Assembly (NCBI GenBank): GCA_005789375.1
Contig: SXXZ01000072.1
Location: 1 to 8,977, forward strand
DNA: 8,977 nt
Reading direction: 5' to 3'
Source of the DNA: Verrucomicrobiales bacterium
Lineage (GTDB): Bacteria; Verrucomicrobiota; Verrucomicrobiae; Limisphaerales; UBA9464
Positions 1 to 7,044 of this stretch are shown piece by piece. Below the pieces are notes generated by a model, which was given only the letters and a program-made list of their open reading frames with translations, made no database searches and was not told the DNA's origin. The number at the start of each line of letters is the position of its first letter. Position 1 is the first letter of the stretch. The position numbers and the translations under genes are program-made.

Positions 1-1038
1 GCGCTTTGCGTCGGGCCAGCGCTTGGTACCATCCAACATCAACGCCAGGGTGTCGTTGGGCAGGTAGGCTGCGGTGGTGACAATATCGAAGGTCGGGGCC
101 AAGGAAACCCACCCCGTCGCGTCGTCATAAACCACCCCAAAATTTTTCCGGTGGGCATCCCCGTTGCGTACCGCCACCGAGAGGACCAAGGCTCGAAAGA
201 ATTGAGCCAATTGGGTCGCCGTTCCGTCAGGCCCCCGCAACGTCCCGGTCAGGGTAGACGCCAGTTGTTCGTAGCTTCCCACATACTTTTCGCGGGACAA
301 TCGACCGTCCAGAGCGCACCCGTCTTCGAAGGCGAGGTAAGAACCGTCGGGTTTCAAGTCGAAGCGCTCGACGATGAGCAGATGCCCTCCAGAGGCGATT
401 TCGACCGGTGGAACTGGCAGGCCAGCAAGCCGCGCCGCCTTCAGACACAAGAACTCATTGGAGGCGAGCCCGGGATGCTTCACCGCATCGAAGGACTTGA
501 CGATATGTGTGGTTCCACGGGCCGTCAGCCGATCACCGACCGGCACCGGACTGAACTTGCTTGTGCCCAGGGTTCCATCATCGCGAATCAACAACTTGGG
601 TTGAACCCCCGCCACGCCAGAATACCGCGCATACCGTCGCAGCAGATCGGCAAACAACCCATCGGTCCCTCGACTGGACAGGAGTTCGCGCAAATTCTGG
701 GAAGGAACCTCGTCCAGATGCTCTGCCGAGGCTCCAAACCGCAACCGCCCAATGAGTGAGCGCCCAACGATCTCGAGCAACGCAAGGTCATCGAACACGG
801 GCAACGCTTTGGCGAACAGTTGGTTCAACGCCTCGCGGAGGGCACCCTCCGGCAAGTTCATATCGAACACCGGGTGCAGCACCGTGAGACGCTCAGCCGG
901 GTAGGACGAACCGGCCACCGGCATTAGCAGGGAGACTGCCAAGCTTTCCGGCACCCCAACTTCATAGGCAAAGCGGTGGGTCGGTTCACCTCGTGAAAGA
1001 GTTCCAACCCGGCGTCGATTGACGAAGACCTCAGACAT
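1..1038 (-). CDS. hipA: HipA-family serine/threonine kinase toxin (C-terminus cut by window edge)
   Basis: Toxin of a type II HipBA module. HipA kinases phosphorylate cytoplasmic targets (glutamyl-tRNA synthetase for E. coli HipA) and stall translation; the target here is unknown. I translated the minus strand from ATG 1038-1036, which gives 346 open codons up to the window edge, so the last part is missing (E. coli HipA is about 440 aa). Residues about 4-100 form the HipA N-terminal domain. The kinase part shows the Gly-rich loop GVAGVQPK (141-148), the ATP-site lysine in HIVKSF (K181), the catalytic loop NGDAHRKN (D294, N299) and the metal-binding Asp in APTFDIV (D318). Number and spacing closely match E. 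coli HipA (K181, D309, D332). The start overlaps the hipB stop by 8 bp, which implies translational coupling. The position equivalent to the E. coli autophosphorylated Ser150 is Gly141, with Ser140 just before it. Family assignment is firm; activity is inferred. Confidence 0.93.
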   Translation of the reverse strand, partial: MSEVFVNRRRVGTLSRGEPTHRFAYEVGVPESLAVSLLMPVAGSSYPAERLTVLHPVFDMNLPEGALREALNQLFAKALPVFDDLALLEIVGRSLIGRLRFGASAEHLDEVPSQNLRELLSSRGTDGLFADLLRRYARYSGVAGVQPKLLIRDDGTLGTSKFSPVPVGDRLTARGTTHIVKSFDAVKHPGLASNEFLCLKAARLAGLPVPPVEIASGGHLLIVERFDLKPDGSYLAFEDGCALDGRLSREKYVGSYEQLASTLTGTLRGPDGTATQLAQFFRALVLSVAVRNGDAHRKNFGVVYDDATGWVSLAPTFDIVTTAAYLPNDTLALMLDGTKRWPDAKR

Positions 1039-1345
1039 CAGATGGGCTGGGTTTCAAATTCGCCAAGAGGCTGTCGGTCTCCTGAAACGCAGCCTGACGC
1101 TCCTCGTGATTCCGCGAATAGGCTTCTTGCAAGGTCAAGGCGCGGCGAGGTCGAACGAGGATTTCCAAGCCGAGGCGATCACAAATCAAGGCAACCTTGC
1201 GAATTCCAAGGTCACCGATCACACCATTCTCCAGTTGGGAAAGGGTGGCGCGGCTCATCCCCAAGCTCCGGGCCAATTCAGCCTGGGTTAGACCGGCCGT
1301 TCGGCGAGCGCTTCGAAGGATCTCTCCTGTCTCGGTGAGATTCAT
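1031..1345 (-). CDS. hipB: HipB-like XRE-family antitoxin/repressor
   Basis: A 104-aa protein with an N-terminal XRE/Cro-type helix-turn-helix (about residues 5-62). Recognition-helix region: TQAELARSLGMSRATLSQLE. After the HTH comes LGLEILVRPRR, a short beta-type segment as in HipB dimers, and then a charged helical tail of about 35 residues (EAYSRNHEERQAAFQ) that makes it somewhat longer than E. coli HipB (88 aa). The expected role is to bind and neutralise HipA and to repress its own promoter together with HipA. ATG 1345-1343 is the first possible start, because an in-frame TAA lies two codons upstream. No Shine-Dalgarno sequence is visible before it. It is first in a two-gene operon with hipA (8-bp overlap). 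Function is inferred from domain and context; the family call is strong. Confidence 0.92.
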   Translation of the reverse strand: MNLTETGEILRSARRTAGLTQAELARSLGMSRATLSQLENGVIGDLGIRKVALICDRLGLEILVRPRRALTLQEAYSRNHEERQAAFQETDSLLANLKPSPSDV

Positions 1346-1417
1346 GTTTTATATGCGATCCATTTTGAATGTTTTAGAGGGCTTATCAATATTTTTGTTT
1401 TATATAAAATACATTTT
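1346..1417 (-). promoter_or_regulatory. Putative hipBA operator/promoter region with two direct repeats
   Basis: This AT-rich leader, in otherwise GC-rich DNA, lies directly before hipB. On the plus strand two 21-bp elements at 1346-1366 and 1397-1417 both begin GTTTTATAT and end CATTTT. They match at 17 of 21 positions and their starts are 51 bp apart, about five helical turns. The second contains the perfect palindrome TTTTATATAAAA (1398-1409). HipB-type antitoxins are known to repress their own operons through repeated operator sites, so these are candidate HipB sites; this is inference. A TTGATA hexamer (minus strand, 1389-1384) lies between the copies and could be a -35 element, but no convincing -10 is spaced with it. 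Confidence 0.5.
1383..1410 (+). promoter_or_regulatory. Weak candidate promoter toward kdsB, overlapping the hip operator
   Basis: TTATCA (1383-1388) and TAAAAT (1405-1410) are separated by 16 bp and resemble sigma70 -35 and -10 boxes reading toward kdsB. The -10 box lies inside the second operator-like repeat, so HipB binding could affect kdsB too. The leader to the kdsB start would be about 185 nt. AT-rich DNA produces such matches by chance, so this is a low-confidence call. Confidence 0.22.
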
Positions 1418-1602
1418 CCAGAGTAACCCCATTCCACCGAAGCCCGAACGCGGTTGTCACCGAATGCTGCAAGATTAGCCCGCAGCAGCACCGGCGACTC
1501 CGTTGGGCGACTGGGAATCCAAGCCCTGAAAGAAACGGCACACCTACCTCGCCCATCACCCCGCCCCTTCCCAAGGATCGGGCCTGGGTCCACTCTCGCG
1601 GC
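1418..1602. other. Intergenic stretch before kdsB without a recognisable gene
   Basis: This is the GC-rich part of the hipB-kdsB divergent gap. Open frames on the minus strand run through it into kdsB but show no recognisable protein. A heptamer GGCGACT occurs twice near 1492-1511. No clear ribosome-binding site or terminator is visible. It is probably the kdsB 5' leader. Confidence 0.4.
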
Positions 1603-2364
1603 ATGAAGCTGATCGGTGTCATCCCCGCTCGATATGCCTCCACACGGTTTCCGGGCAAGCCGCTGCACCCCATCGCCGGGATTCCTCTGATTCAACGGGT
1701 GGTCGAGCGGTGCCGATTGTCCCCCGCCCTGTCCGAGGTCATCGTGGCCACCGATGACGAGCGCATCGCCGCGTTCGCCCGCGGATTCTGCCGCGTGGAA
1801 ATGACCCGCGACGACCACCCGAGCGGCACCGACCGGATCGCCGAAGTTGCCTCACGGGTCCCGGCCGACGGCTACATTAATATCCAGGGCGATGAACCCC
1901 TCATGGATCCGGCCGTCATTAATGCCGTGGCCGAGGCGCTTCGCGACAGCGACATGAGCACGGCCTCCACACCCATCCGGGACCTCGCCGAGTTCGACAA
2001 TCCCAACGTGGTGAAGGTGGTAACCACTGCCGGAGGACGTGCCCTGTATTTCTCACGACGGACGATCCCTTACCTGCGAGACGCCGCTCTGAAACCGCTG
2101 TCCGAACAATGGGCCAGCTACCCGTTCCAGAAGCACCTCGGTATTTACGGTTACCGGCGCGACACCCTGCTGCGCTTGGTGGGATTCCCGGTGTCGCCAC
2201 TCGAAGCCGCGGAGAAACTCGAACAACTGCGCGCTCTCGAAAATGGCTTCAGCATCGCCGTGGCTCGGGTGGAGCATGACAGCGTGGGGGTGGATGTCCC
2301 CACCGATGTGGCACGCGTCGAGGCCTTGCTGGCGAGCACCGCGTCGGTGACCCACTGCGCATGA
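1603..2364 (+). CDS. kdsB: 3-deoxy-manno-octulosonate cytidylyltransferase (CMP-Kdo synthetase)
   Basis: Cytoplasmic enzyme that joins Kdo to CTP, giving CMP-Kdo and pyrophosphate, the activated sugar for the LPS inner core. The 253-aa length fits the family (about 250). All hallmark motifs are present: the nucleotide-binding N-terminus IPARYASTRFPGKPL (7-21), VATDDERI (48-55), DHPSGTDRIAEV (71-82), NIQGDEPL (93-100, metal-binding D97), KHLGIYGYR (177-185), EKLEQLRALENG (204-215) and GVDVPTDVARVE (229-240, second metal-binding Asp D231). ATG 1603 starts exactly at the conserved MKLIGVIPAR end, although no Shine-Dalgarno sequence is visible upstream. Its stop overlaps the next start (ATGA at 2361-2364), which indicates co-translation with the ABC exporter. 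Its presence implies a Gram-negative outer membrane with Kdo-containing lipid A. Confidence 0.97.
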   Translation: MKLIGVIPARYASTRFPGKPLHPIAGIPLIQRVVERCRLSPALSEVIVATDDERIAAFARGFCRVEMTRDDHPSGTDRIAEVASRVPADGYINIQGDEPLMDPAVINAVAEALRDSDMSTASTPIRDLAEFDNPNVVKVVTTAGGRALYFSRRTIPYLRDAALKPLSEQWASYPFQKHLGIYGYRRDTLLRLVGFPVSPLEAAEKLEQLRALENGFSIAVARVEHDSVGVDVPTDVARVEALLASTASVTHCA

Positions 2365-4034
2365 AGTGGCTAATCCCCACGCTGCGAATTTACCGACCCG
2401 ACGCACCTCGCTGCGCCGCTGCGCTCGGCTTGGTCGGATTGACGACCGCCGCCGCGGTGATTAAGCCGTGGCCCTTGGCGTGGATCCTGGATGCCCTGTC
2501 GGGCCGCTCCGGAGAAACCCACTCCATCACTCGCTGGACGTTGGCTCTCTTGGGGGCCTACTTGTTGCACGGTCTCCTCGGAGCCGCCCAACAAAACCTG
2601 GTCATTAGCCTCGGGCTGCGTGGCCTTCAACGCATCCGCCATCAAGTCTTCGAGCGTCTGCTGCGACTGTCGCCACGCGAAATTCAGGGAACCGCGGCCG
2701 GTGACTGGATTTACCGGGCCACTTGGGACACCTACGCCTTTCAGACTCTCTTCACTCACGGCATTTTCACCGGCCTGACCGCGGGCGCCGGTGTGATCGC
2801 CATGACGGTGGTGATGGCTCGCATCCACCTGCCACTGACGGCCGTGGCGCTGGCCACCGTGCCCCCTCTGCTCATCGTCATGCGGGTGTTCGGTCCTCGC
2901 CTCCAACGGGCGGCTGCACAAGCCCAGACGGCCGATGCCGGGATCGCCACGGCCGTCCAACAAGGGGTGGCTAACTTGTCCCTGATTCAGGCGTTCACCC
3001 GCGAATCAACCCTGACGGCCGCCTTCGACCAACAGGCCGGTGAAGCCTTCCACGCTCGACGGCACCAGCATCGTTCCGAGGTCGTGTATTTGGCCGCGGT
3101 CGCTGCCATCCTGGCTGCCGGCACCGCCGGGATCGTGGCCCTCGGATCCCGGGAGGTCACCGCCGGACACCTGACACTTGGCCAGTTGCTGGTGTTTTTG
3201 GCCTATCTGGCGCAGCTCTATGAGCCCTTGAACCAATTGTCGCACCTCGGCGGCACCCTCTCCACGGCCCAGGCCAGTGCCCAACGGGTGCTCGAATGGC
3301 TCGACACGCCGGACCACTCCGCCAGCGGCACCACGCCAGCGCCTCGCCCCGCCACCGGAGTGGCCCTGGAGTTCACTGGTGTGGACTTCGCCTACGACCC
3401 CAACCGACCGGTGCTCCAAGGACTCCATCTCCGCCTGAAACCCGGGGAGATCGTCGCCATCGTCGGACCCAGCGGTGCGGGCAAGACCACCTTGCTGCAA
3501 TTAATTCCCCGATTCCTGGAACCCGCCTCGGGGATGGTCCGCTGGTGCGGCCTCGACCTCAAAAGCCTGGATCGGGAAAGCCTCCGCCAGCAGGTGTCGT
3601 GGGTGTTGCAGGAACCCCTGCTTCTTTCCGCGACGGTCGCCGAAAATATCGGCTTTGGCCGAGAGGGAGCTACTCGCGCCGAGATCGAGGCCGCGGCCCA
3701 CGCCGCCCAGGCCCACGAGTTCATCGTGCGCCTGCCTCAGGGTTACGACACCCGCGTGGGCGATGGATCTGCTCGCTTGAGTGTCGGAGAAAAACAGCGA
3801 ATCCACCTGGCCCGAGCCTTCCTCAAAGACGCCCCGGTACTGCTGCTCGACGAGCCCACCAGCGCCCTCGATGGCGAGAGCGAGTTGGCCATTCTAGCAG
3901 CCATTCAACGCCTCACTCTGGGCCGCACCACACTCATGGTCGCGCACCGTCCCGAGACGCTGCACATTGCCCACCGCGTCGTGCGCTTGGAAGGCGGCGC
4001 ACTTATCGAAGAACCCGCCCGCGGGCCTCGGTGA
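2361..4034 (+). CDS. ABC exporter half-transporter (fused permease and ATPase, MsbA/multidrug type)
   Basis: A 557-aa inner-membrane half-transporter expected to work as a homodimer. The transmembrane domain fills about residues 15-300, with hydrophobic spans near 17-46, 58-83, 130-153, 155-175, 240-262 and 270-292, giving six helices. The nucleotide-binding domain shows Walker A GPSGAGKT (369-376, K375), the Q-loop Gln417 in WVLQEP, signature LSVGEKQ (473-479; the usual LSGGQ is altered), Walker B VLLLDEP (493-499, D497/E498), D-loop SALD, and the H-loop His529 in MVAHR. All catalytic residues are intact. The start overlaps the kdsB stop by ATGA. Coupling to kdsB suggests an envelope substrate such as lipid A/LPS precursor, as for MsbA, but substrate cannot be read from sequence and a drug or peptide exporter is possible. 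It is slightly shorter than typical MsbA (about 580). Confidence 0.93.
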   Translation: MKWLIPTLRIYRPDAPRCAAALGLVGLTTAAAVIKPWPLAWILDALSGRSGETHSITRWTLALLGAYLLHGLLGAAQQNLVISLGLRGLQRIRHQVFERLLRLSPREIQGTAAGDWIYRATWDTYAFQTLFTHGIFTGLTAGAGVIAMTVVMARIHLPLTAVALATVPPLLIVMRVFGPRLQRAAAQAQTADAGIATAVQQGVANLSLIQAFTRESTLTAAFDQQAGEAFHARRHQHRSEVVYLAAVAAILAAGTAGIVALGSREVTAGHLTLGQLLVFLAYLAQLYEPLNQLSHLGGTLSTAQASAQRVLEWLDTPDHSASGTTPAPRPATGVALEFTGVDFAYDPNRPVLQGLHLRLKPGEIVAIVGPSGAGKTTLLQLIPRFLEPASGMVRWCGLDLKSLDRESLRQQVSWVLQEPLLLSATVAENIGFGREGATRAEIEAAAHAAQAHEFIVRLPQGYDTRVGDGSARLSVGEKQRIHLARAFLKDAPVLLLDEPTSALDGESELAILAAIQRLTLGRTTLMVAHRPETLHIAHRVVRLEGGALIEEPARGPR

Positions 4035-4067
4035 TCCGGTCTGAAAACCCCGCATCGCCGATCGGAC

Positions 4068-4089
4068 TCGGGCTCGGGTTCGAGCTCGG
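4068..4089. terminator. Hairpin between convergent genes, possible bidirectional terminator
   Basis: The arms TCGGGCTCG (4068-4076) and CGAGCTCGG (4081-4089) pair over nine positions, two of them G-U type, around a GGTT loop. The hairpin lies in the 63-bp gap between the convergent stop codons at 4034 and 4098. A further GATCG/CGATC pair (4060-4064 and 4095-4099) flanks it. No T-run follows on either strand, so it is not a classical intrinsic terminator. Confidence 0.4.
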
Positions 4090-4097
4090 CTCGTCGA

Positions 4098-5675
4098 TCA
4101 CCGCTGGACTACGAATCCGGCCTCAGCCCAGTCGGCAAAATCTTCGCGCGATCCGTTGCCCGCATCCATGGCCACCAAACTCAATCGTCGGGCTCCCGCT
4201 GGGATGGGCACATCGAAGTGCCAGGCGGCGGTCTTCACCCGCATCACCGGACTGACTGCGGCCTCCTTGCCGTCGATCAGCACCTTGAACACCACGCTCG
4301 GAAACTGGGCCAGGTTGGACCCATTGCTCACCTCCACCAGATTCTCGTCGGCCCCGGCCAAGGCCACGAAGCGCCGGAACTCCGGCTTCAGCGCATACTC
4401 CACCGCACACGGGGCATGCACGCCAAGTCCACGGGTGTAGGTGGTGCGATTGACCCGCAGCGGACCACCCAAATTGGATCGATCGGTCTGAGGTGGCCGA
4501 GTGTTGCCCGAGTAGCGCACATCGCCCCCGTATGTGTGCCCGAAACCCACGCTGCGGGTGGGCTTGAGGGTCGACAACAGCACATCGGGTTGCGGCGGCA
4601 GAGGCCCATTTTTTGCAAACGAACCCTCCGATTCAAGGCACACTGCGCGGCCATGCAAGAACGCCCCAACCCGCAGGCGAGTCGTCTCCGATACGGCCAA
4701 TGGTTTAGTGTACTTCAACGACTTGGGCGTGGGGGCAGAGCCATCCAGCGTGTAGCGAATGTCCGCTCCGGGCTGCAGCGGTGCCGACAAGGTCACGGTA
4801 ATGGGCTTCTCGAAGAGGTGGGGACGCAGCGGGGTGCCCCAAGGCGTGATCCGAACCGGATCCACCACCCAGTCCTTGCGCCAGCGACCGAGCCGGGACA
4901 GTTCCTCCTGAAGGTGGATCGTCGGAGCGAGGTGCTTCTCGAAATGAGCCACCACCTGCTCGGTGTTGAGGTCGGGTGTGAAATTGCGGGCCGGATCGTA
5001 GCCGGGGTGCGCATCGGTCATGTCGCGGGCCAGCACACACTGGAGACCGGCCGACTTCATCGCGCGCAGGCCCATGGGCTTGCCCAACAGGCAGACCTGG
5101 GTGTGGAACCCGACATAAATGAGATGGGTCAGGCCGTACTTTTGGCACAGCGCGTACACCTCGGCCTGCGTGTCGGGCATCCAATCGTCGCGGCCAATGA
5201 CCAGATCCGGGTGCATCCCATCCCAACCGTAATTACCACCGCAGCGTTCGGCCCCGCAGGCACAACCACCGGCATCGGGCACCGGCGGGCAGGTGACATT
5301 CACGGCAGCCGGCACCGTTATCTTCGGTAGGTTGAACACCGCCTCGCGCTGCGGATATCCGACATAATTGTCCACCACATCGCTCGGGCAAAGGAAGACG
5401 GGCATTCCCATATCGCGGGCCGCAGCCAGGGCCTTGTTAATGCGGGGCACGAAGGCATCCACCCGCATGGTAGCCGTCTTGCACCAGTGGTAATTCCAAA
5501 TATCCACCGCCACCACGCCGATGCGCGACGAATCCACCTGCTCGTGGGTGATCACGATTTTACCCGTCTGAGGGTCGCGGGTTTGGAGGCTCCATCGAAC
5601 GGGCACCGCGGAGATCCGCGGCAGGAATCCCAGGCACAAGAGGAGGGCGAACCACGGTCGGGCAAAGGTATTCAT
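4098..5675 (-). CDS. Secreted isochorismatase-like cysteine hydrolase with chitobiase-type and NPCBM C-terminal modules
   Basis: A 525-aa exported protein. Residues 1-23 form a signal peptide (hydrophobic FALLLCLGFL, likely cleavage after ISA). Residues about 50-250 resemble the isochorismatase/nicotinamidase-like hydrolase fold: VAVDIWN gives the first-strand Asp (D58), and VGFHTQVC gives the nucleophile Cys195. The family's catalytic Lys, expected after a DLVI-type strand, appears to be Arg162 (DLVIGRDDW). An insert carries four cysteines (129, 138, 140, 145). Residues about 292-350 look like a chitobiase/hexosaminidase C-terminal domain (IRYTLDGSAPT). Residues about 373-523 match an NPCBM-like carbohydrate-binding module (GFGHTYGGDVRYSGN, YTRGLGVHAPC, FVALAGADE). 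Together they suggest a periplasmic or surface amidase-like enzyme held on a glycan; the substrate is unknown. The start follows a hairpin and has no Shine-Dalgarno sequence. It may be third in the minus-strand block. Confidence 0.88.
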   Translation of the reverse strand: MNTFARPWFALLLCLGFLPRISAVPVRWSLQTRDPQTGKIVITHEQVDSSRIGVVAVDIWNYHWCKTATMRVDAFVPRINKALAAARDMGMPVFLCPSDVVDNYVGYPQREAVFNLPKITVPAAVNVTCPPVPDAGGCACGAERCGGNYGWDGMHPDLVIGRDDWMPDTQAEVYALCQKYGLTHLIYVGFHTQVCLLGKPMGLRAMKSAGLQCVLARDMTDAHPGYDPARNFTPDLNTEQVVAHFEKHLAPTIHLQEELSRLGRWRKDWVVDPVRITPWGTPLRPHLFEKPITVTLSAPLQPGADIRYTLDGSAPTPKSLKYTKPLAVSETTRLRVGAFLHGRAVCLESEGSFAKNGPLPPQPDVLLSTLKPTRSVGFGHTYGGDVRYSGNTRPPQTDRSNLGGPLRVNRTTYTRGLGVHAPCAVEYALKPEFRRFVALAGADENLVEVSNGSNLAQFPSVVFKVLIDGKEAAVSPVMRVKTAAWHFDVPIPAGARRLSLVAMDAGNGSREDFADWAEAGFVVQR

Positions 5676-5690
5676 GGAATCAGAGGGGGC

Positions 5691-5710
5691 TGACGGTCAT
5701 TCAACCGTCA
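5691..5710. promoter_or_regulatory. Perfect 7-bp inverted repeat upstream of the secreted hydrolase
   Basis: The arms TGACGGT (5691-5697) and ACCGTCA (5704-5710) are separated by 6 nt. The element sits 15 bp upstream of the hydrolase start and 37 bp past the stop of the small membrane protein. It could be an operator, an RNA hairpin controlling translation, or a weak terminator. No T-run follows on the minus strand, where the next bases are GCCCCCTCTG. Confidence 0.4.
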
Positions 5711-5747
5711 ATTCGCCGCCCTCGCAAGCCACTGCTCAAACCACTCC

Positions 5748-6095
5748 TCACGGATCCCGCAAGACCGGCGGCGTAATTTTTCGGAGATCCCGAATGATTT
5801 GTAATGAGGTCACCAGCGACCAGAGCCAGGCCGCCCCAAACAAAACCAAGCCCAAGATCAACCCTTGCGAGGGGGGCCAAGAGACCGAGTCGCCGGCCTG
5901 TAAGCCTTCCCATGCGCCTCGAACCAACTCCCAAAACCAGGTCAGAATCACGATGAAGCCCGAAACCGCCAGCCCCATTTGAAACACGCCCACTACCCGA
6001 TGACCGGCCACAAAGGAACCCAACCCGGGCGTGGCTCCCTGATTGATCGCCAATGCCGTCCAACCCATCGATCGACTACTCGACTTTTCGGCCAT
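5748..6095 (-). CDS. Small two-helix membrane protein of unknown function
   Basis: A 115-aa protein that I do not recognise beyond its general type. The N-terminal part has the motif NQGATPGLGSFVAG (18-31), a loop seen before membrane helices in TM2-like small proteins. Two hydrophobic segments follow, at about 35-58 and 78-98, joined by a short tryptophan-containing loop. The tail is basic (IIRDLRK). The start is uncertain: ATG 6095 (MAEKSSS) is preceded by GAGACGG at a usable distance, while ATGs at 6116 and 6110 would add seven or five residues. It overlaps the end of the upstream GYF_2 membrane protein by 20 bp on the same strand, so the two are probably co-translated and may interact. 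A second frame through this DNA (5701-6063, minus) lacks the coherent helix pattern. Confidence 0.75.
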   Translation of the reverse strand: MAEKSSSRSMGWTALAINQGATPGLGSFVAGHRVVGVFQMGLAVSGFIVILTWFWELVRGAWEGLQAGDSVSWPPSQGLILGLVLFGAAWLWSLVTSLQIIRDLRKITPPVLRDP

Positions 6096-7044
6096 GGATG
6101 ACCGTCTCATAGGCATACATGGTCGCCAAGATTGAGATGGGCACCGTCACCAGCAATCCCACCAGACAACACAACGTGCCGAAGAAGTTTAAAATCGATA
6201 TCACCACCAACAGAGCCAGGCACGACCACCAGTGCCGACTCACCTGCCGCCAACTCCGCTTCATGGCTGTCCAGAAGTCCACGCGTTGATCCAGGATCAT
6301 TGGCAACGAGAACATCCAATTGACCGTCAGGAAAACGGTGACCGGAAGGCCGAGGAGAATCAGCCCCAACCCCGGTGCCAACACTGCAAAAGCCGGCCAA
6401 CTGGCCGAGCCCTTCGCCAAGCCCATGATGACGGTCAGTCCCACACTAAAGAACAGGACAATGGATCCCGCCAACAGGGGCAACGACACCAAAATTACCT
6501 GCACCCATTGTCCCAGAAACAAATGGCCAAACATTCTCCGGAACCCATCGAACAGGGATCCCAAAGGAGGCGTCTCTCCACGAATCACCCTCAGGTAAAC
6601 GACATAGAGACCGGCCAAGAGCGGCCCGCCAATGACCATGCTGCACAGGCTAAAAAGCACTCCGAGGTAAGGCAGAGCTGCGAAAATCGTCAGACCGAAG
6701 AGGATGAGCACGTACATCATCGTAGGCCCAAAGAGGGTTGAGAACTGCTGTTGGAACAGTCTCCAAGCGGACGTCAGGCAGGCGACGACATCCAAGTCGT
6801 AATCCCCGTCGAAATCAGACGGAATGGAAAGGGCTTCCGCTGAAGAGACCGGCGGCGATGAAGGCAGAACCGGCGGGTGCAGCAAGACTACCAATTCAGG
6901 CACCTCGCGCAGGAAGCGCCAGACGCCGTCGTCACCCTGAACGCGGGTCTCGCCGTTGACGCGCTTTTCGGCGATCCACAACCGCAACTGTTCGGCCGAT
7001 ACCGGACCGTACTCATTTCCGTCGCTGCCTAGAATTCGATACAT
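6076..7044 (-). CDS. GYF_2-domain polytopic membrane protein
   Basis: A 322-aa protein. Residues 1-52 form a GYF_2-type domain (MYRILGSDGNEYGPVSAEQL, then GVWRFLREVPE), a small cytoplasmic module common at the N-terminus of PVC membrane proteins and thought to bind peptides. An acidic, proline-containing linker (about 56-85) leads to roughly six hydrophobic helices between 104 and 312. The segment PMILDQRVDFWTAMKRSWR (248-266) before the last helices is typical of DUF975/YciC-like integral membrane families. I chose ATG 7044 because the GYF_2 domain normally begins at the first residue; an in-frame TTG at 7086 would add 14 residues without domain character. It is the first gene of the minus-strand block and overlaps the next small membrane gene. 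Function is unknown. Confidence 0.85.
   Translation of the reverse strand: MYRILGSDGNEYGPVSAEQLRLWIAEKRVNGETRVQGDDGVWRFLREVPELVVLLHPPVLPSSPPVSSAEALSIPSDFDGDYDLDVVACLTSAWRLFQQQFSTLFGPTMMYVLILFGLTIFAALPYLGVLFSLCSMVIGGPLLAGLYVVYLRVIRGETPPLGSLFDGFRRMFGHLFLGQWVQVILVSLPLLAGSIVLFFSVGLTVIMGLAKGSASWPAFAVLAPGLGLILLGLPVTVFLTVNWMFSLPMILDQRVDFWTAMKRSWRQVSRHWWSCLALLVVISILNFFGTLCCLVGLLVTVPISILATMYAYETVIHGRKVE

Noticed and set aside
151..759. Plus-strand open frame of 202 codons
   Set aside because: It is antisense to hipA, whose minus-strand frame carries all kinase motifs; the plus product resembles nothing.
1342..1818. Minus-strand open frame of 158 codons between hipB and kdsB
   Set aside because: It crosses the AT-rich leader and the start of kdsB and has no recognisable domain; kdsB is certain on the other strand.
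3296..4255. Plus-strand open frame of 319 codons
   Set aside because: It lies in another frame of the ABC exporter ATPase domain and has the Arg/Pro/His-rich composition of a GC-rich shadow frame.
4218..5330. Plus-strand open frame of 370 codons
   Set aside because: It is antisense to the secreted hydrolase, which has a signal peptide and recognisable modules.
5701..6063. Minus-strand open frame of 120 codons overlapping the small membrane gene
   Set aside because: Gly/Arg/Ser-rich without clear helices; the alternative frame has two clean membrane segments and overlaps the upstream gene in operon fashion.
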